A stretch of 38,544 nt of DNA from an uncultured Corynebacterium sp. (GCF_937999985.1 NZ_CALLDG010000184.1:1-38544); one strand, 5' to 3'; numbered from the stretch's first letter, positions 29,710 to 37,946 are shown. The notes: generated by a model not told the origin, from the letters alone. Made by a program: numbers and translations.

Positions 29710-31365
29710 ATGGCGGAGGCGAACCACGCTGTTCTTGAGCGGATTTATTCGTCGACGATGCAGGCCAGGCGGAAGCGGGATGACCTGCGCCGGAAGCCCC
29801 CGGCTGTGCATATCTATGACGGTGACTGGAAGTACCGTGGGCAGGTGTTCGGTGAGCGCGACCTGTCGTTTGAGTGGAAGCTGAATGACACTGGCCCCGG
29901 CCACATCACGTTGCCGGCCGAGCATCATATTGCCCGGTGGGTGGCGGAGTACTGGAAGCGGGATAAGGCTAATGTGCATGTCCGTGTGGATAAGGACGGT
30001 GCCCGTTGGTGCGGCACGCTTTCGGATTGTGTGTCGGAGCAGGATGAGGACGGTGACCGCGTTGTCACTCTGTCGTTCCTGCATGACTACGAGAAACTGA
30101 AGCACATTGACTTGTGGCCTAACCCGCTAACACCTGCTGGGGTTCAGTTTCCTAAGGCGTGGGTTATGCCCGGCCCCGCAGTCTACGTGCTGAAGCTAAC
30201 CCTGTTTATGAACCTGTTTAGACACTTCGGAAATCTGTGGCAGTTGCCGGATGACCCACTGGATTTCAAGTCGTGGGTGCGTGGCCTGAACTACAAGGAC
30301 TGGCCGATGCTAGTCAAACCCGGTTCGCTGCTGTTGGATGATTCGCCGTGGTGCATCGTGTCCTCGCGTTTCAAGACGTTCGATGAGGTTGCTAAGCCGA
30401 TTCTGGCGGATGGGCGGTTGATGGTGAAGCTGGACCGGTGGTTTACCGGTGACCCGCAGCCGTGGCCGGGCGCTGGGTTGAAGCGTGATGGCCAACTGAT
30501 TGTCGAAATCGTGGACAAGTCGGGTTGGTGGGAACAAACCAGCATTGGTGGCACTATTGCCGGTGGCCTGGTTCGCACCGGCGTGGAGCTGGCCGAAAAC
30601 CTGGTGGATGAAGCCCGCGTGCATCTACAGAAGTACGAGGATGCGGAGGAATACACCCTAGCCGGCTGGTTGGGTATCGCACCGAAACAACCGTGGGTGG
30701 TGTACCGCACCAACGAGCCGTATAACACTGCGGCGTCGACGCGGTTCACATGGCAGCCGGCGACGGTCGGGCAGATCACTGTGGGTGGGCATTCGTCTCC
30801 GGGCATCAACGAAAGTATCAGTATTGCTACTAAGTTGGTGTTCAATATCCTCGGGTCATTTATTCTGCAGCCAAGTCTGGGCTCCATCGTCGACGGCGCA
30901 GCCGCACCACTCTACGAGGATGTGCTGGGCGCATTCATGAGCGTGAAAAACCCACTGCGAACCAGAAAACTCGGGTGGGATCACTACCTCGAGAACTTCG
31001 AGGACGGGGCAGATAAGGCCTACACGCTGTCCTCACTCATCGCCCTGCGGTCTGGGTTCTTTAAGACCCGTGAGCGCACTGCCCACACAATGAACATCCA
31101 GGACGGAGCACCGTACCTGGTCGGCGATAACGGCCAAGGACACTTCTTCCTCGGCGACCGTGTAGGCGGGGAAATACCCGGCTCAAAGGAAGGCCGGGTG
31201 GTCGTTGAGCAAGTCAGCTCAATCGTGCTCACCCAGTCAGCCGAGCAACCGCACCAGTGGGAAATCACCACTGGTGACGAAGAAACAGACCAAGACCCAG
31301 TGGATTATCTGCTGGGTCTTTCTCGTGACTTCTTCGCGTCAATCAAGGAATTGGGGCTGATATAA
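29710..31365 (+). CDS. Tail-tip hub/minor tail protein (gp37/Tal-like)
   Basis: This 551-aa protein has the core PAVHIYDGDWKYRGQVFGER, then LSFEWKLNDTGPGHITLPAE, which match the beta-barrel start of siphovirus hub proteins of the ReqiPepy6 gp37 type. The long middle is strand-rich. It would close the tail tube and carry the tip proteins. It starts 3 bases after the Dit stop. Confidence 0.8.
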   Translation: MAEANHAVLERIYSSTMQARRKRDDLRRKPPAVHIYDGDWKYRGQVFGERDLSFEWKLNDTGPGHITLPAEHHIARWVAEYWKRDKANVHVRVDKDGARWCGTLSDCVSEQDEDGDRVVTLSFLHDYEKLKHIDLWPNPLTPAGVQFPKAWVMPGPAVYVLKLTLFMNLFRHFGNLWQLPDDPLDFKSWVRGLNYKDWPMLVKPGSLLLDDSPWCIVSSRFKTFDEVAKPILADGRLMVKLDRWFTGDPQPWPGAGLKRDGQLIVEIVDKSGWWEQTSIGGTIAGGLVRTGVELAENLVDEARVHLQKYEDAEEYTLAGWLGIAPKQPWVVYRTNEPYNTAASTRFTWQPATVGQITVGGHSSPGINESISIATKLVFNILGSFILQPSLGSIVDGAAAPLYEDVLGAFMSVKNPLRTRKLGWDHYLENFEDGADKAYTLSSLIALRSGFFKTRERTAHTMNIQDGAPYLVGDNGQGHFFLGDRVGGEIPGSKEGRVVVEQVSSIVLTQSAEQPHQWEITTGDEETDQDPVDYLLGLSRDFFASIKELGLI

Positions 31366-31366
31366 A

Positions 31367-31738
31367 ATGTCGATTCCAACGCAGGATAACTGCGATCTAG
31401 ACAATCCGCGCGAGATGTTCCTGTGGATGCTGGTCAACGTTTCCAACTCACAGGTGCCGCTGCTGTTTCCGCGCAAGGTGCTCGAGGATATTTCTGAGCA
31501 GATTTACCGCTGTGGTGGGCGCCTGCATTTGGACGAGCAACAGATTTTCTACCGGCCGCCGAAACCACCGGAGGACGGCAGCGTCTGGGATTCACTAGGC
31601 GGCGAGTGGATAGAAGCAGAGCAGCCCGGTGTTCGCCCGGATGGCATGGAGCCGAGCCGGGTGCAGGCGATGCTCGATGTACTCGATGACCAAGCAAAGC
31701 AAGAAATTAAGGCCGAGCTAGAAAGGCGGGGATTCTGA
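31367..31738 (+). CDS. Small minor tail-region protein
   Basis: This 123-aa protein (MSIPTQDNCDLDNPREMFLW...) is conserved in position after the hub gene in many actinophages (DUF2744-like group; identification is from memory of the pattern). Its C-terminal helix is amphipathic (VQAMLDVLDDQAKQEIKAEL). It ends in a TGATG overlap with the next gene. Its role in the tail tip is unknown. Confidence 0.65.
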   Translation: MSIPTQDNCDLDNPREMFLWMLVNVSNSQVPLLFPRKVLEDISEQIYRCGGRLHLDEQQIFYRPPKPPEDGSVWDSLGGEWIEAEQPGVRPDGMEPSRVQAMLDVLDDQAKQEIKAELERRGF

Positions 31739-32538
31739 TGGGCATTGCACCTGGTGGCAGCAATCCGAGGCCGGAGGGCTCTTTGAACCCTTCGGGTCTG
31801 CAGGAGTTGGCGTCGTATGACGAGGCGTTTGTCCGTCGGCGGGCGCTGACTGGTATCACTGCAGCAGCAGAGGAAGCCCGTAACGGATTCCTTCAGGGGC
31901 TGAAGAGTTCCATCATCAGCCCCCTCGTGAAGGCGTTTACCGGTTCTGAAGGCGACCTACCGGATCTCACGACCGCTATCACCGACCAGCAGAGCAAAAC
32001 GCAGAGCCTGTGGGACGAGCGTGGCCGTGGACATGTCTTTAGTTCAAAGAATTTGACGTACCGCGGCGACCAAACCGCAGGGACGCGCATGCAGATTCCC
32101 TTCACTGAGCAGGTCGGGCCTCTCATCGGTGTGGAAATCGACACGGACGGCGGGCTGGTGCTCAAGACTCCTGGTTCGTGGCTGATTACAGCCAAGTGCG
32201 GAGTGTCAGGCACGAATGCTCTGGGCGGGGACTGGCAGAGGGTGTGGCTGGAAGCCTACCGAGCTGACGGTTCACTGCTCGCTGAGTCGTGGGCTACCGG
32301 ATGGGCGGCGAAAGACCAGGCGACAGTGATGGACATTCTGCCGCTGGTGATTAGCCCGTATGAAGCCCAGGACGGCGTGACTATCAGGGTGTTCCAGGAC
32401 GCAGGCCGCTGGCGTTACCTGCTCGGAGGGCATGGGTACACGTTCCTCCTTGCCCAGAAACAGTCCAGTACTCGCGTGATGTCCAGCGTAGATCCGGGCG
32501 ACCCAGGAGTCTTTGACCAAGAAGAAGGTGAATTATGA
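31738..32538 (+). CDS. Minor tail protein
   Basis: This 266-aa protein has a helical N-terminal third and a beta-sandwich-like C-terminal region (TRMQIPFTEQVGPLIGVEID..., GSWLITAKCGVSG, GGDWQRVWLEAYRADGSLLA), which resembles a C1q/carbohydrate-binding-type tip domain. It overlaps the next gene by 4 bases. Probable tip or fibre component contacting the cell surface. Confidence 0.7.
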   Translation: MGIAPGGSNPRPEGSLNPSGLQELASYDEAFVRRRALTGITAAAEEARNGFLQGLKSSIISPLVKAFTGSEGDLPDLTTAITDQQSKTQSLWDERGRGHVFSSKNLTYRGDQTAGTRMQIPFTEQVGPLIGVEIDTDGGLVLKTPGSWLITAKCGVSGTNALGGDWQRVWLEAYRADGSLLAESWATGWAAKDQATVMDILPLVISPYEAQDGVTIRVFQDAGRWRYLLGGHGYTFLLAQKQSSTRVMSSVDPGDPGVFDQEEGEL

Positions 32539-33431
32539 CCATCCTTTATGGGACTTTCATCAATGAAGCTCGTGAGCGGTCGAGTGGCACTGTCACGGTT
32601 TCGTCCGTGGAGTCCAGGCCATCGTATGAGGGCACGGAAATCGTCACCAGAGAGCTGCACAGGCAACGTCTCGAAGAGGGGACTTTTGAGACTCCGGAGC
32701 TTGACCCCGGTCGTATTCGGGTAGAGCTGGCGGTTTCTGGCGTGTATGAGGTGTGGGAGATTGACCTGCCGTTGTCTGGGCGCGTGAACCTGAAAGACCA
32801 GCTGGACGCGAAGGTGGATTACTCGCCGGACGTGACTGGCCGTGTCGAGTCTGCACTAACGAAGATTGCTGAGGCGGAGCAGCGCATTGAGGCTACGGTC
32901 GCTGATACTGCTGACGCTATCGAGACCAGGCTGCAGGAGTCGATGTCCGCTCAGGTTGCTGCTGCGAAAGACGCTGCAGCGCGTGCTGAGGCCGCAGCCC
33001 AAAACACCGTAGTGGGCGCGCCGGAAACTGGGTGGGCACGCAATCAGCTATCTGACGATGTCCAATCTACGTTGGCTAAGGCTGATGAGTCAGTCTCGGC
33101 TGCTGGCGTGGATGAGCGAGTGTCTAAGGCCGTGGAGCCGCTGGCGCAGTCAAGTAGCGTGGATGCGCTTTCGGAGCGGGTGTCCGCTCTGGAAGGTGTG
33201 GATACACCTGATTTTTCTGGGTATGCAACCCGGGAGTGGGTCACGGAGCAGGTGAAGGCGAAGGCCGAGGGGTCGGCTGTGACGTCGTTGCAGCAGCTGG
33301 TGGAGAATCAGCGTCAGCAGATTCAAGCGCTTCAAGGGCAGGTCGCTGAGTTGGTTGCATCGGAGTCTGTGCGCCGCATTGAGTTGGGTACTGGCTCGGA
33401 TACGTCGACTCTGTACATCGAGGGGGCGTAG
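32535..33431 (+). CDS. Minor tail protein with coiled coils
   Basis: In this 298-aa protein the N-terminal ~95 residues form a small beta domain (ILYGTFINEARERSSGTVTV). Long Ala/Glu/Gln-rich coiled coils follow (about 105-165 and 245-275, TSLQQLVENQRQQIQALQGQ), fitting a trimeric fibre stem. Its last strand-rich residues may join the next fibre protein. Tail-tip role inferred. Confidence 0.75.
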   Translation: MTILYGTFINEARERSSGTVTVSSVESRPSYEGTEIVTRELHRQRLEEGTFETPELDPGRIRVELAVSGVYEVWEIDLPLSGRVNLKDQLDAKVDYSPDVTGRVESALTKIAEAEQRIEATVADTADAIETRLQESMSAQVAAAKDAAARAEAAAQNTVVGAPETGWARNQLSDDVQSTLAKADESVSAAGVDERVSKAVEPLAQSSSVDALSERVSALEGVDTPDFSGYATREWVTEQVKAKAEGSAVTSLQQLVENQRQQIQALQGQVAELVASESVRRIELGTGSDTSTLYIEGA

Positions 33432-34694
33432 ATGCCGCAGTTAAGTGACGCGAAAGCGGTTTCATTTGGTGGCAGGCCGATTAAGGCGCTGTGGCTTGGC
33501 GGCCGGAAAGTGTGGCCGACTGCCCCGGAGGTTGGCGATTGGCTGCTAGGGAATCAGGCCGTGCGGGCGTATTACCGCAACAATTTGCTCGATAAGAGCC
33601 TCGCAGATCCACCTAAATCCGGGAAGGCCAGCGTCACGCTGTCTGTGCCGGATAGGTCATTTGTTGAGTTCATGGTGTGCCTTGCTGACGGTGGCAGCGT
33701 CACATGGGCTGATGGTGGCCGGGTGGCGCTGAGAGTGTCGCGTCGTGGCCGTCAGGTGCGCGTGGAATCAACCGCTACCCGCGGTACTGTGACTGACTTT
33801 TCGTATACCTGCGAAGATGCCCCGTGGGCGTGGATGGGTGTGAAGTCATCTCGCCACTGGTACGGGTACTGGCTCGATTTGTTTGATGCTGACGGAAACA
33901 AGCTAGACGGGCGCGGCAACTCTCATGGTCTGAAATTGCCTGAGCAAATGTTTAGTGGCGACCAGATGACCGTCAGCATCAACGGTGCCGCGTGTTACCC
34001 GTTGAATGGCCTGCACGGTGGGACGAAATTCCGCGAGCTACTTTCAAGCAACCGCATTGTTGATGTTTTCACCATGTCCCAGTCGTGGAAGCGTCGCCAT
34101 CTGGACCCTGGTGGCACAACCATCGGTTATCTGGTTGGTGGCGGTCAGGGCGGTACAGGCGGCCAGGGAGGCCAAGGCGGGCAGGGCGGCCAGCACGGCA
34201 TGGAGAAAGCGCGAGGCGCATCCGGGCGGCGGGGTGAAACCGGAGAGATGGGCGGGCCGGGTAGTCGCGGTTTGTGCCTCGTCATTGACGGCATGCCTGA
34301 GATCGCTTCATTGACTGTCGGGCAGGGCGGTGCTGGTGGCGCAGGCGGCGCGGGTGGCGCTGGTGGCGCTGGCGGTGGCGGCAGATGGAATTTCCCTCTG
34401 TACGGACCAGTAGGCGAACGCGGTCTCCCAGGAAAACCAGGAGCTGCCGGAACTGAATCACAACTCGCGGAGTTCACCTCGACCAGCGGCCAACTACAGC
34501 CAACAGGAGCACCAAGTGCTGTGCTCAACGTTGGAGCCAGCGGTGTCGGCGGCGCAGGTGGCGCAGGTGGCGCAGGCGGCGCAGGCGGAGAGACCCAAGA
34601 CACCAACGGCTACCCCGGTAAACCCGGCTCCCAGGGAAGCACAGGCGGAACTGGTGGCGTCGGCGGCCTCGTCGTGGTCTACGACTGGAACTAA
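33432..34694 (+). CDS. Glycine-rich, collagen-like tail-tip protein
   Basis: This 420-aa protein has an N-terminal ~215-residue globular domain. Glycine-rich repeats follow: GGQGGTGGQGGQGGQGG (about 238-254), a collagen-like RRGETGEMGGPGSRG, (GGA)n near 300-318, GERGLPGKPGAAG, and a second GGAGGAGGAGGAGG block (about 374-390). Proteins of this kind form polyglycine/collagen-like tips for receptor binding. The repeats are prone to copy-number change. The start directly abuts the preceding stop. Confidence 0.85.
   Translation: MPQLSDAKAVSFGGRPIKALWLGGRKVWPTAPEVGDWLLGNQAVRAYYRNNLLDKSLADPPKSGKASVTLSVPDRSFVEFMVCLADGGSVTWADGGRVALRVSRRGRQVRVESTATRGTVTDFSYTCEDAPWAWMGVKSSRHWYGYWLDLFDADGNKLDGRGNSHGLKLPEQMFSGDQMTVSINGAACYPLNGLHGGTKFRELLSSNRIVDVFTMSQSWKRRHLDPGGTTIGYLVGGGQGGTGGQGGQGGQGGQHGMEKARGASGRRGETGEMGGPGSRGLCLVIDGMPEIASLTVGQGGAGGAGGAGGAGGAGGGGRWNFPLYGPVGERGLPGKPGAAGTESQLAEFTSTSGQLQPTGAPSAVLNVGASGVGGAGGAGGAGGAGGETQDTNGYPGKPGSQGSTGGTGGVGGLVVVYDWN
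34139..34668. repeat. Glycine-codon tandem repeats in the tip gene
   Basis: GGC/GGT-rich tandem stretches (about 34139-34195, 34324-34382, 34547-34590 and 34637-34668) encode GGQ and GGA triplets. In-frame length change by slippage or recombination is likely and would vary the fibre. Confidence 0.7.
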
Positions 34695-34727
34695 AAACCA
34701 CCACAAAAAGAATCGTAAGGAGACATC

Positions 34728-35507
34728 ATGGCTGATAACGCCGTTGATATTGATAAGCACCATTTGATTACATTCGGCAGGTCAACGCCATTGCCGAAGA
34801 AACGAATCATCGTTCACACTACGGAGAACGCGCCGGGCACGTCCTCGCAGGCAATCCTGGACTATCAGGTGCGCACGCGCACAGGTTCGTATCACCGTTT
34901 GGTGGACGCGACCGGGAAAATCACGCTCGCCAATACAGATGATTGGCAAACATGGTCAACCGGCAACAAGGGCAATGACATTGCGTTGCATGTGTCGTGT
35001 GTGGCGCGTGCCGCCATGACGCGGGAGCAGTGGCTCGCACAACCGAAAATGCTCGAGGGCGTCGCCCGCGTCATCGCATACTGGGCACGTACCTACGACA
35101 TACCGCTGGTGAAGCTCTCACGCCAGGAACTCGGTGCCGGTAAGCACGGTGTTGCCGGCCATCTCGAAGCACAGGTATGGGGCAACACAGATCACTGGGA
35201 CCCCGGCTATCACTTCCCCTATGACGTGGTGCTGGGGCGTGCGAAGGAAATCAACGCTGGCAAGTCGACTCCAGGCGCGCCTACTCCGCCAAAACCGGCG
35301 CCGAAGGCTCCGATAACGCTGGACACGCCGTGCAAATCGCATGTTCCCGGCTCGAAGCATGTTGCACCGCTTGCTGACTTCATCATGTACACCGACCGCG
35401 CGACATATGAGGCGCGCCGACAAATTGACCAGGTGAAGGCGGCGGCGGAACGCATCGAACCGAAACTGGATGAGATTCTGGCTCTGCTGAAAGAACAGAA
35501 CAAGTAA
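34728..35507 (+). CDS. Endolysin: N-acetylmuramoyl-L-alanine amidase
   Basis: This 259-aa protein has an Amidase_2/PGRP domain (about 10-170): zinc ligands His30 (RIIVHTTEN), His145 (GVAGHLEAQ) or His156 and Asp158 (DHWDPG), and the GSYHRLVD substrate strand. It cuts the bond between muramic acid and the stem peptide. A Pro-rich linker (about 180-200) leads to a C-terminal region with HVPGSKHVAPLADFIMYTD and a terminal coiled coil, probably the wall-binding part. No signal peptide is seen, so it needs a holin. AAGGAG precedes the ATG. Confidence 0.9.
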   Translation: MADNAVDIDKHHLITFGRSTPLPKKRIIVHTTENAPGTSSQAILDYQVRTRTGSYHRLVDATGKITLANTDDWQTWSTGNKGNDIALHVSCVARAAMTREQWLAQPKMLEGVARVIAYWARTYDIPLVKLSRQELGAGKHGVAGHLEAQVWGNTDHWDPGYHFPYDVVLGRAKEINAGKSTPGAPTPPKPAPKAPITLDTPCKSHVPGSKHVAPLADFIMYTDRATYEARRQIDQVKAAAERIEPKLDEILALLKEQNK

Positions 35508-35533
35508 GCACCCCGGTGGGGTGCTTTTCTTTT
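35508..35533 (+). terminator. Strong terminator after the amidase gene
   Basis: GCACCCC (35508-35514) and GGGGTGC (35518-35524) form a 7-pair stem with a 3-base loop, directly followed by TTTTCTTTT. The stem starts right after the amidase stop codon. Confidence 0.8.
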
Positions 35534-35562
35534 GCCCGCGTCAACCGGCGTGGGCATTTTTC
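35534..35562 (+). terminator. Second hairpin with U-run before the holin gene
   Basis: GCCCGCG and a GCGTGGGC arm form an imperfect stem, followed by ATTTTTC. With the terminator just upstream it makes a tandem pair between the endolysin and holin genes, which could set their ratio. Confidence 0.5.
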
Positions 35563-35586
35563 ATACCCAAAAGAAGGAGAACCATC

Positions 35587-35952
35587 ATGGAAACCATCAA
35601 GAATCTTGTCCCCGCGTCCGCTCGTGCCACCTGGTACGCGGTCGCATCCGCGCTCGTCGCAGCGCTCGTATCCTGGGGTGTCCTAGACGACGCCGCGGCA
35701 CCAGCAATCACCGGCGTCATCATCGCAACCGTCACCCTTGTCTTCGCCCTGCTGCACTCTGACACGCCGTGGCGTCAAGCCGTCTACGGCCTCGCAGCAG
35801 CGCTCGGTGTCCTTGGCGTGTACCTCGGCTGGGGCAGCGAAGTGCAGATGGACGCGCTACTGGCGGTTATCGCCCCGGTTCTCGGCCTGGGCACCGCCGC
35901 AGCGACCACTAACCCTGGCGAGTATGTCGGTGAGCATCGGCTGGGCGAGTAG
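35587..35952 (+). CDS. Holin (phage r1t/actinophage type)
   Basis: This 121-aa protein has three hydrophobic helices (about 14-32, 39-56, 66-84), a fourth weak one (about 88-108), and a hydrophilic end. Position after the amidase, size and the short N-terminus fit a holin that releases the endolysin. GAAGGAG lies 8 bases before ATG 35587. Confidence 0.82.
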   Translation: METIKNLVPASARATWYAVASALVAALVSWGVLDDAAAPAITGVIIATVTLVFALLHSDTPWRQAVYGLAAALGVLGVYLGWGSEVQMDALLAVIAPVLGLGTAAATTNPGEYVGEHRLGE

Positions 35953-35963
35953 GAGTTGGCGCG

Positions 35964-36404
35964 GTGACGGAAAAACTGTTCAACCCGCGCCTGATCGCCG
36001 CAGTCTGGGCAATCTATGCTGCAGCCACCAGTTACGGCTACTACGGGCATTCGGTGACCGCGCTCACACCAGTTGAGGCGGCACTGCCGGCCGGTAGCCC
36101 GGCACTTGCTTGGGCGGCCGCATCGCTGCTTCTGGCTATTGGTGCGGTCGTCCCGCCGAAAGGAAATTGGGCAGCCCTTGGCAGAGTCAGCAGAACCGTC
36201 GGTATCTCAATCTGTGGCGCGCTGCTGACAATGTGGGCGAGCTCGTATGCGATTGACGCGATTCGCGATGGGTCACGCATGTGGGTGAGCGCGAAGAACT
36301 ATCTGCTGTTGGCTATTACTGCGGCTGCGTCTGCCACAGTGATGGGGCGAAACCGCTCCCGTGGGGAGGTTGCGTATGGAAATCAACTGGGGAAGTCTCA
36401 TTAA
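35964..36404 (+). CDS. Four-helix membrane protein of the lysis cassette
   Basis: This 146-aa protein starts at GTG, with AGGAG 8 bases upstream. It has hydrophobic segments at about 9-25, 45-63, 78-97 and 110-125, and a basic tail. It is probably a second holin, antiholin or other lysis membrane protein. It overlaps the next gene by 29 bases. Confidence 0.7.
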   Translation: MTEKLFNPRLIAAVWAIYAAATSYGYYGHSVTALTPVEAALPAGSPALAWAAASLLLAIGAVVPPKGNWAALGRVSRTVGISICGALLTMWASSYAIDAIRDGSRMWVSAKNYLLLAITAAASATVMGRNRSRGEVAYGNQLGKSH

Positions 36405-36780
36405 TTCGATTCCGGGCGCCGTGGTTGGCATTATCGTGGCGTGGATTGGCTGGAAGGGCCGTAAAGAAGAATCGTCGGTGACTTTCAACGGGACGCTGCT
36501 GCAGAGCCAGGACAATCGGATTAAGAAGCTCGAGGACCGACTCGATAGTGTCGAGAGTCGCCTGCGGGACACAGAGGCGATGCTGCGAGTGGAGGAAGAC
36601 CGGACGCATCTTCTTCGCCGTGGTCTCACGGACGCGATTGACTGGCTACGAGAGTTCATTGACTGGGCGCGTTGTGGCGCGGAGGGCGCCGCGCCACAGC
36701 CGGACTTGGCGAGACTAACCGGGATCGTGGGGGATTCGCAGGCACTGCCGACAGCCCGGAATCCACCGACCGAGGATTGA
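36376..36780 (+). CDS. Membrane-anchored coiled-coil lysis protein
   Basis: This 134-aa protein has one N-terminal transmembrane helix (about 9-25, IPGAVVGIIVAWIGW) followed by a coiled coil (about 45-75, NRIKKLEDRLDSVESRLRDT) and a Pro/Asp-rich end. The layout resembles LysB-independent actinophage proteins called minor holins or spanin-like proteins. GGGGAGG precedes ATG 36376. Its 3' end and terminator are duplicated in decayed form at 38042-38298. Confidence 0.7.
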   Translation: MEINWGSLINSIPGAVVGIIVAWIGWKGRKEESSVTFNGTLLQSQDNRIKKLEDRLDSVESRLRDTEAMLRVEEDRTHLLRRGLTDAIDWLREFIDWARCGAEGAAPQPDLARLTGIVGDSQALPTARNPPTED

Positions 36781-36856
36781 GTCAAGAATCTTTGCCCCGC
36801 TAGTTTGAGTTGTTCGGGATTTCCGAACAGTTCACTGGCGGGGCGTTTTTCATGCC
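36617..36856. repeat. Long direct repeat, left copy
   Basis: About 240 bases covering the end of the 36376 gene and its terminator recur at 38064-38304, with scattered substitutions. Confidence 0.8.
36794..36850 (+). terminator. Late-operon terminator
   Basis: Outer arms GCCCCGC (36794-36800) and GCGGGGC (36838-36844) enclose an inner hairpin GTTCGG/CCGAAC, and GTTTTT follows. It ends the late transcript. A near copy lies at 38241-38298. Confidence 0.85.
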
Positions 36857-36931
36857 CATGCTTGTGCGTCGTCTTTGGTGCAGAAGCCTTGCTTGGTGCT
36901 GCTGGCGCCGTCTAGCGCGCGGTACTGTACT

Positions 36932-36985
36932 CACCACCCGTAGCCGTTTGGCTTAATGCCCGCTACGGCCGGTGGGGTGGTTTTT
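36932..36985 (+). terminator. Convergent-region hairpin with U-run
   Basis: CCACCCGTAGC and GCTACGG...GGTGG form a long stem, followed by GGTGGTTTTT on the plus strand. The stop codon of the minus-strand HTH gene (36953-36955) lies in the loop, so the hairpin may serve both directions and keep the late and minus transcripts apart. Confidence 0.6.
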
Positions 36986-37198
36986 GACGGGTGAGCCTGG
37001 GCGATTTGCGTTCCAGGTTTTGATTTCTTCAGCGTCCCAGAGAGGAGCTGATTTGCCCCAGGTTGCTACCGGTTGGGGTGTGCGGTTGTTGGCGTGGTAG
37101 TTCGCCCAGGTCCTGGGGCTGACTCGGATGTGGTTTGCGCATTCGGCGCTGTTCCAGAGTCGACGGCCAGTGTCTTCGTCGATGATGATGGGGCGCAT
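36953..37198 (-). CDS. Excisionase-like HTH protein
   Basis: This 81-aa basic protein has an AlpA/excisionase-type HTH: WNSAECANHIRVSPRTWANY, then APLWDAEEIKTWNANRPG. Nearness to the integrase arm sites (about 1.2 kb away) makes it a good candidate recombination directionality factor. A second candidate lies at 8130-8339. The ATG at 37198 overlaps the stop of the 48-aa membrane peptide gene (TAATG); AAGGA lies about 9 bases upstream. Confidence 0.75.
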   Translation of the reverse strand: MRPIIIDEDTGRRLWNSAECANHIRVSPRTWANYHANNRTPQPVATWGKSAPLWDAEEIKTWNANRPGSPVKNHPTGRSGH

Positions 37199-37344
37199 TA
37201 GGAGATATTCCTTCGGTTGATGATAGCGGCGCGGGTGTCGAGTATGAGGGCCCAGACGGTGCAAGCTGAGACGATTCCAATGGCCCATGGTGCGGCCCCT
37301 GTGATTATGAGGGTGACGGCGAGGATTGAGAGTATTGCTGTCAT
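37198..37344 (-). CDS. 48-aa membrane peptide
   Basis: The peptide MTAILSILAVTLIITGAAPW... has two hydrophobic stretches (about 3-17 and 22-37) and a basic end (RAAIINRRNIS). AAGGAG lies 6 bases before ATG 37344, and the stop is fused to the next start. It is the middle gene of a three-gene minus-strand operon. Role unknown. Confidence 0.7.
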   Translation of the reverse strand: MTAILSILAVTLIITGAAPWAIGIVSACTVWALILDTRAAIINRRNIS

Positions 37345-37378
37345 GGCGAACTCCTTTTGGTAGCGTGTGGGGTGAGAC

Positions 37379-37403
37379 CCCGGCCACCCTTCTCGTGGCC
37401 GGG
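37379..37403. terminator. Perfect 9-bp hairpin within the minus operon
   Basis: CCCGGCCAC (37379-37387) and GTGGCCGGG (37395-37403) enclose CCTTCTC. On the plus strand ATTTCACTTTT follows; on the minus strand there is no U-run. In the minus operon it lies between two genes and may stabilise or attenuate the transcript. Confidence 0.55.
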
Positions 37404-37406
37404 ATT

Positions 37407-37526
37407 TCACTTTTCTATTTCCTTGTTGTTATTTCTTCTCTTGATTGGGTACTTAATGAAGTGCTCTCTTGTTTTGAGAACTGCGAGCCAGATTGCGATG
37501 ATGCTGGCGATGATTTCTAGAACCAT
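37407..37526 (-). CDS. 39-aa single-pass membrane peptide
   Basis: The peptide MVLEIIASIIAIWLAVLKTR... has one N-terminal helix and a very basic, Asn-rich end (KYPIKRRNNNKEIEK). The form resembles small membrane toxins and exclusion peptides, but no family is recognised. An ideal ribosome-binding site (AAAGGAGG) and a near-consensus promoter precede it, so strong expression is expected. Confidence 0.7.
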   Translation of the reverse strand: MVLEIIASIIAIWLAVLKTREHFIKYPIKRRNNNKEIEK

Positions 37527-37553
37527 TTTCCTCCTTTCTTAACTTGCACCACC

Positions 37554-37583
37554 ATTATAACGTAAAAAGGCGTTATGCGTCAA
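37554..37583 (-). promoter_or_regulatory. Strong minus promoter with operator
   Basis: Minus-strand TTGACG (37578-37583) and consensus TATAAT (37554-37559) have an 18-base spacer. An inverted repeat, ATAACG (37557-37562) and CGTTAT (37571-37576), spans the spacer and -10 and could bind a regulator. It drives the two membrane peptides and the HTH protein. Confidence 0.7.
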
Positions 37584-37754
37584 GTCGTAAAACCAAAGTT
37601 CTATCTGGAAAACAACAACCATGTAAGCTAAAGAAGGCGCTTTAATAGCGCTCCCTTTCCTGGCGGTGCGAAAAGTCTCCACCGCAAGCGCGTGGAACTG
37701 GAATAGCACCAGCTAGTTGGGTCCACCTCCGTTAAAGGAAGGGGGTGAGATGAA
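37584..37754. other. Intergenic region between divergent genes
   Basis: I see no gene here. A hairpin GGCGCT-TTAAT-AGCGCT lies near 37636-37652. A GGGGGTGAG ribosome-binding site at the right edge serves the 48-aa plus-strand gene. No clear plus promoter is found. Confidence 0.35.
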
Positions 37755-37901
37755 ATGCCGAAACCAGAAACCGGCGATAAGCCGGAAAAAGGGAAAGCCC
37801 GGAAAGCAATTGGTGAGATTGCAATCCGAGCCTTCACGGTGTTAGTAGCCAATGAACTCGCGGATGCGGTTCGCGAGGCGATAACTTGGCTAACTAACTA
37901 G
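37755..37901 (+). CDS. 48-aa basic/amphipathic protein
   Basis: The protein MPKPETGDKPEKGKARKAIG... has a Lys-rich start and a helix (IRAFTVLVANELADAVREAI). GGGGGTGAG lies 5 bases before the ATG, and a long hairpin follows the stop. The gene stands alone on the plus strand after the minus operon. Unknown function. Confidence 0.55.
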   Translation: MPKPETGDKPEKGKARKAIGEIAIRAFTVLVANELADAVREAITWLTN

Positions 37902-37907
37902 TCTCAC

Positions 37908-37946
37908 GAAGCCCTCACGTTTGCTTGGCGGCGGCGTGGGGGCTTC
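37908..37946 (+). terminator. Hairpin after the 48-aa gene
   Basis: GAAGCCCTCACG (37908-37919) and CGTGGGGGCTTC (37935-37946) form a 12-pair stem (one G-U). A weak GCCTTATT tail follows. Confidence 0.6.

Noticed and set aside
34145..34606. Minus-strand proline-rich frame over the glycine-rich gene
   Set aside because: GGN codons read in reverse give PPA repeats; it is a composition artefact.
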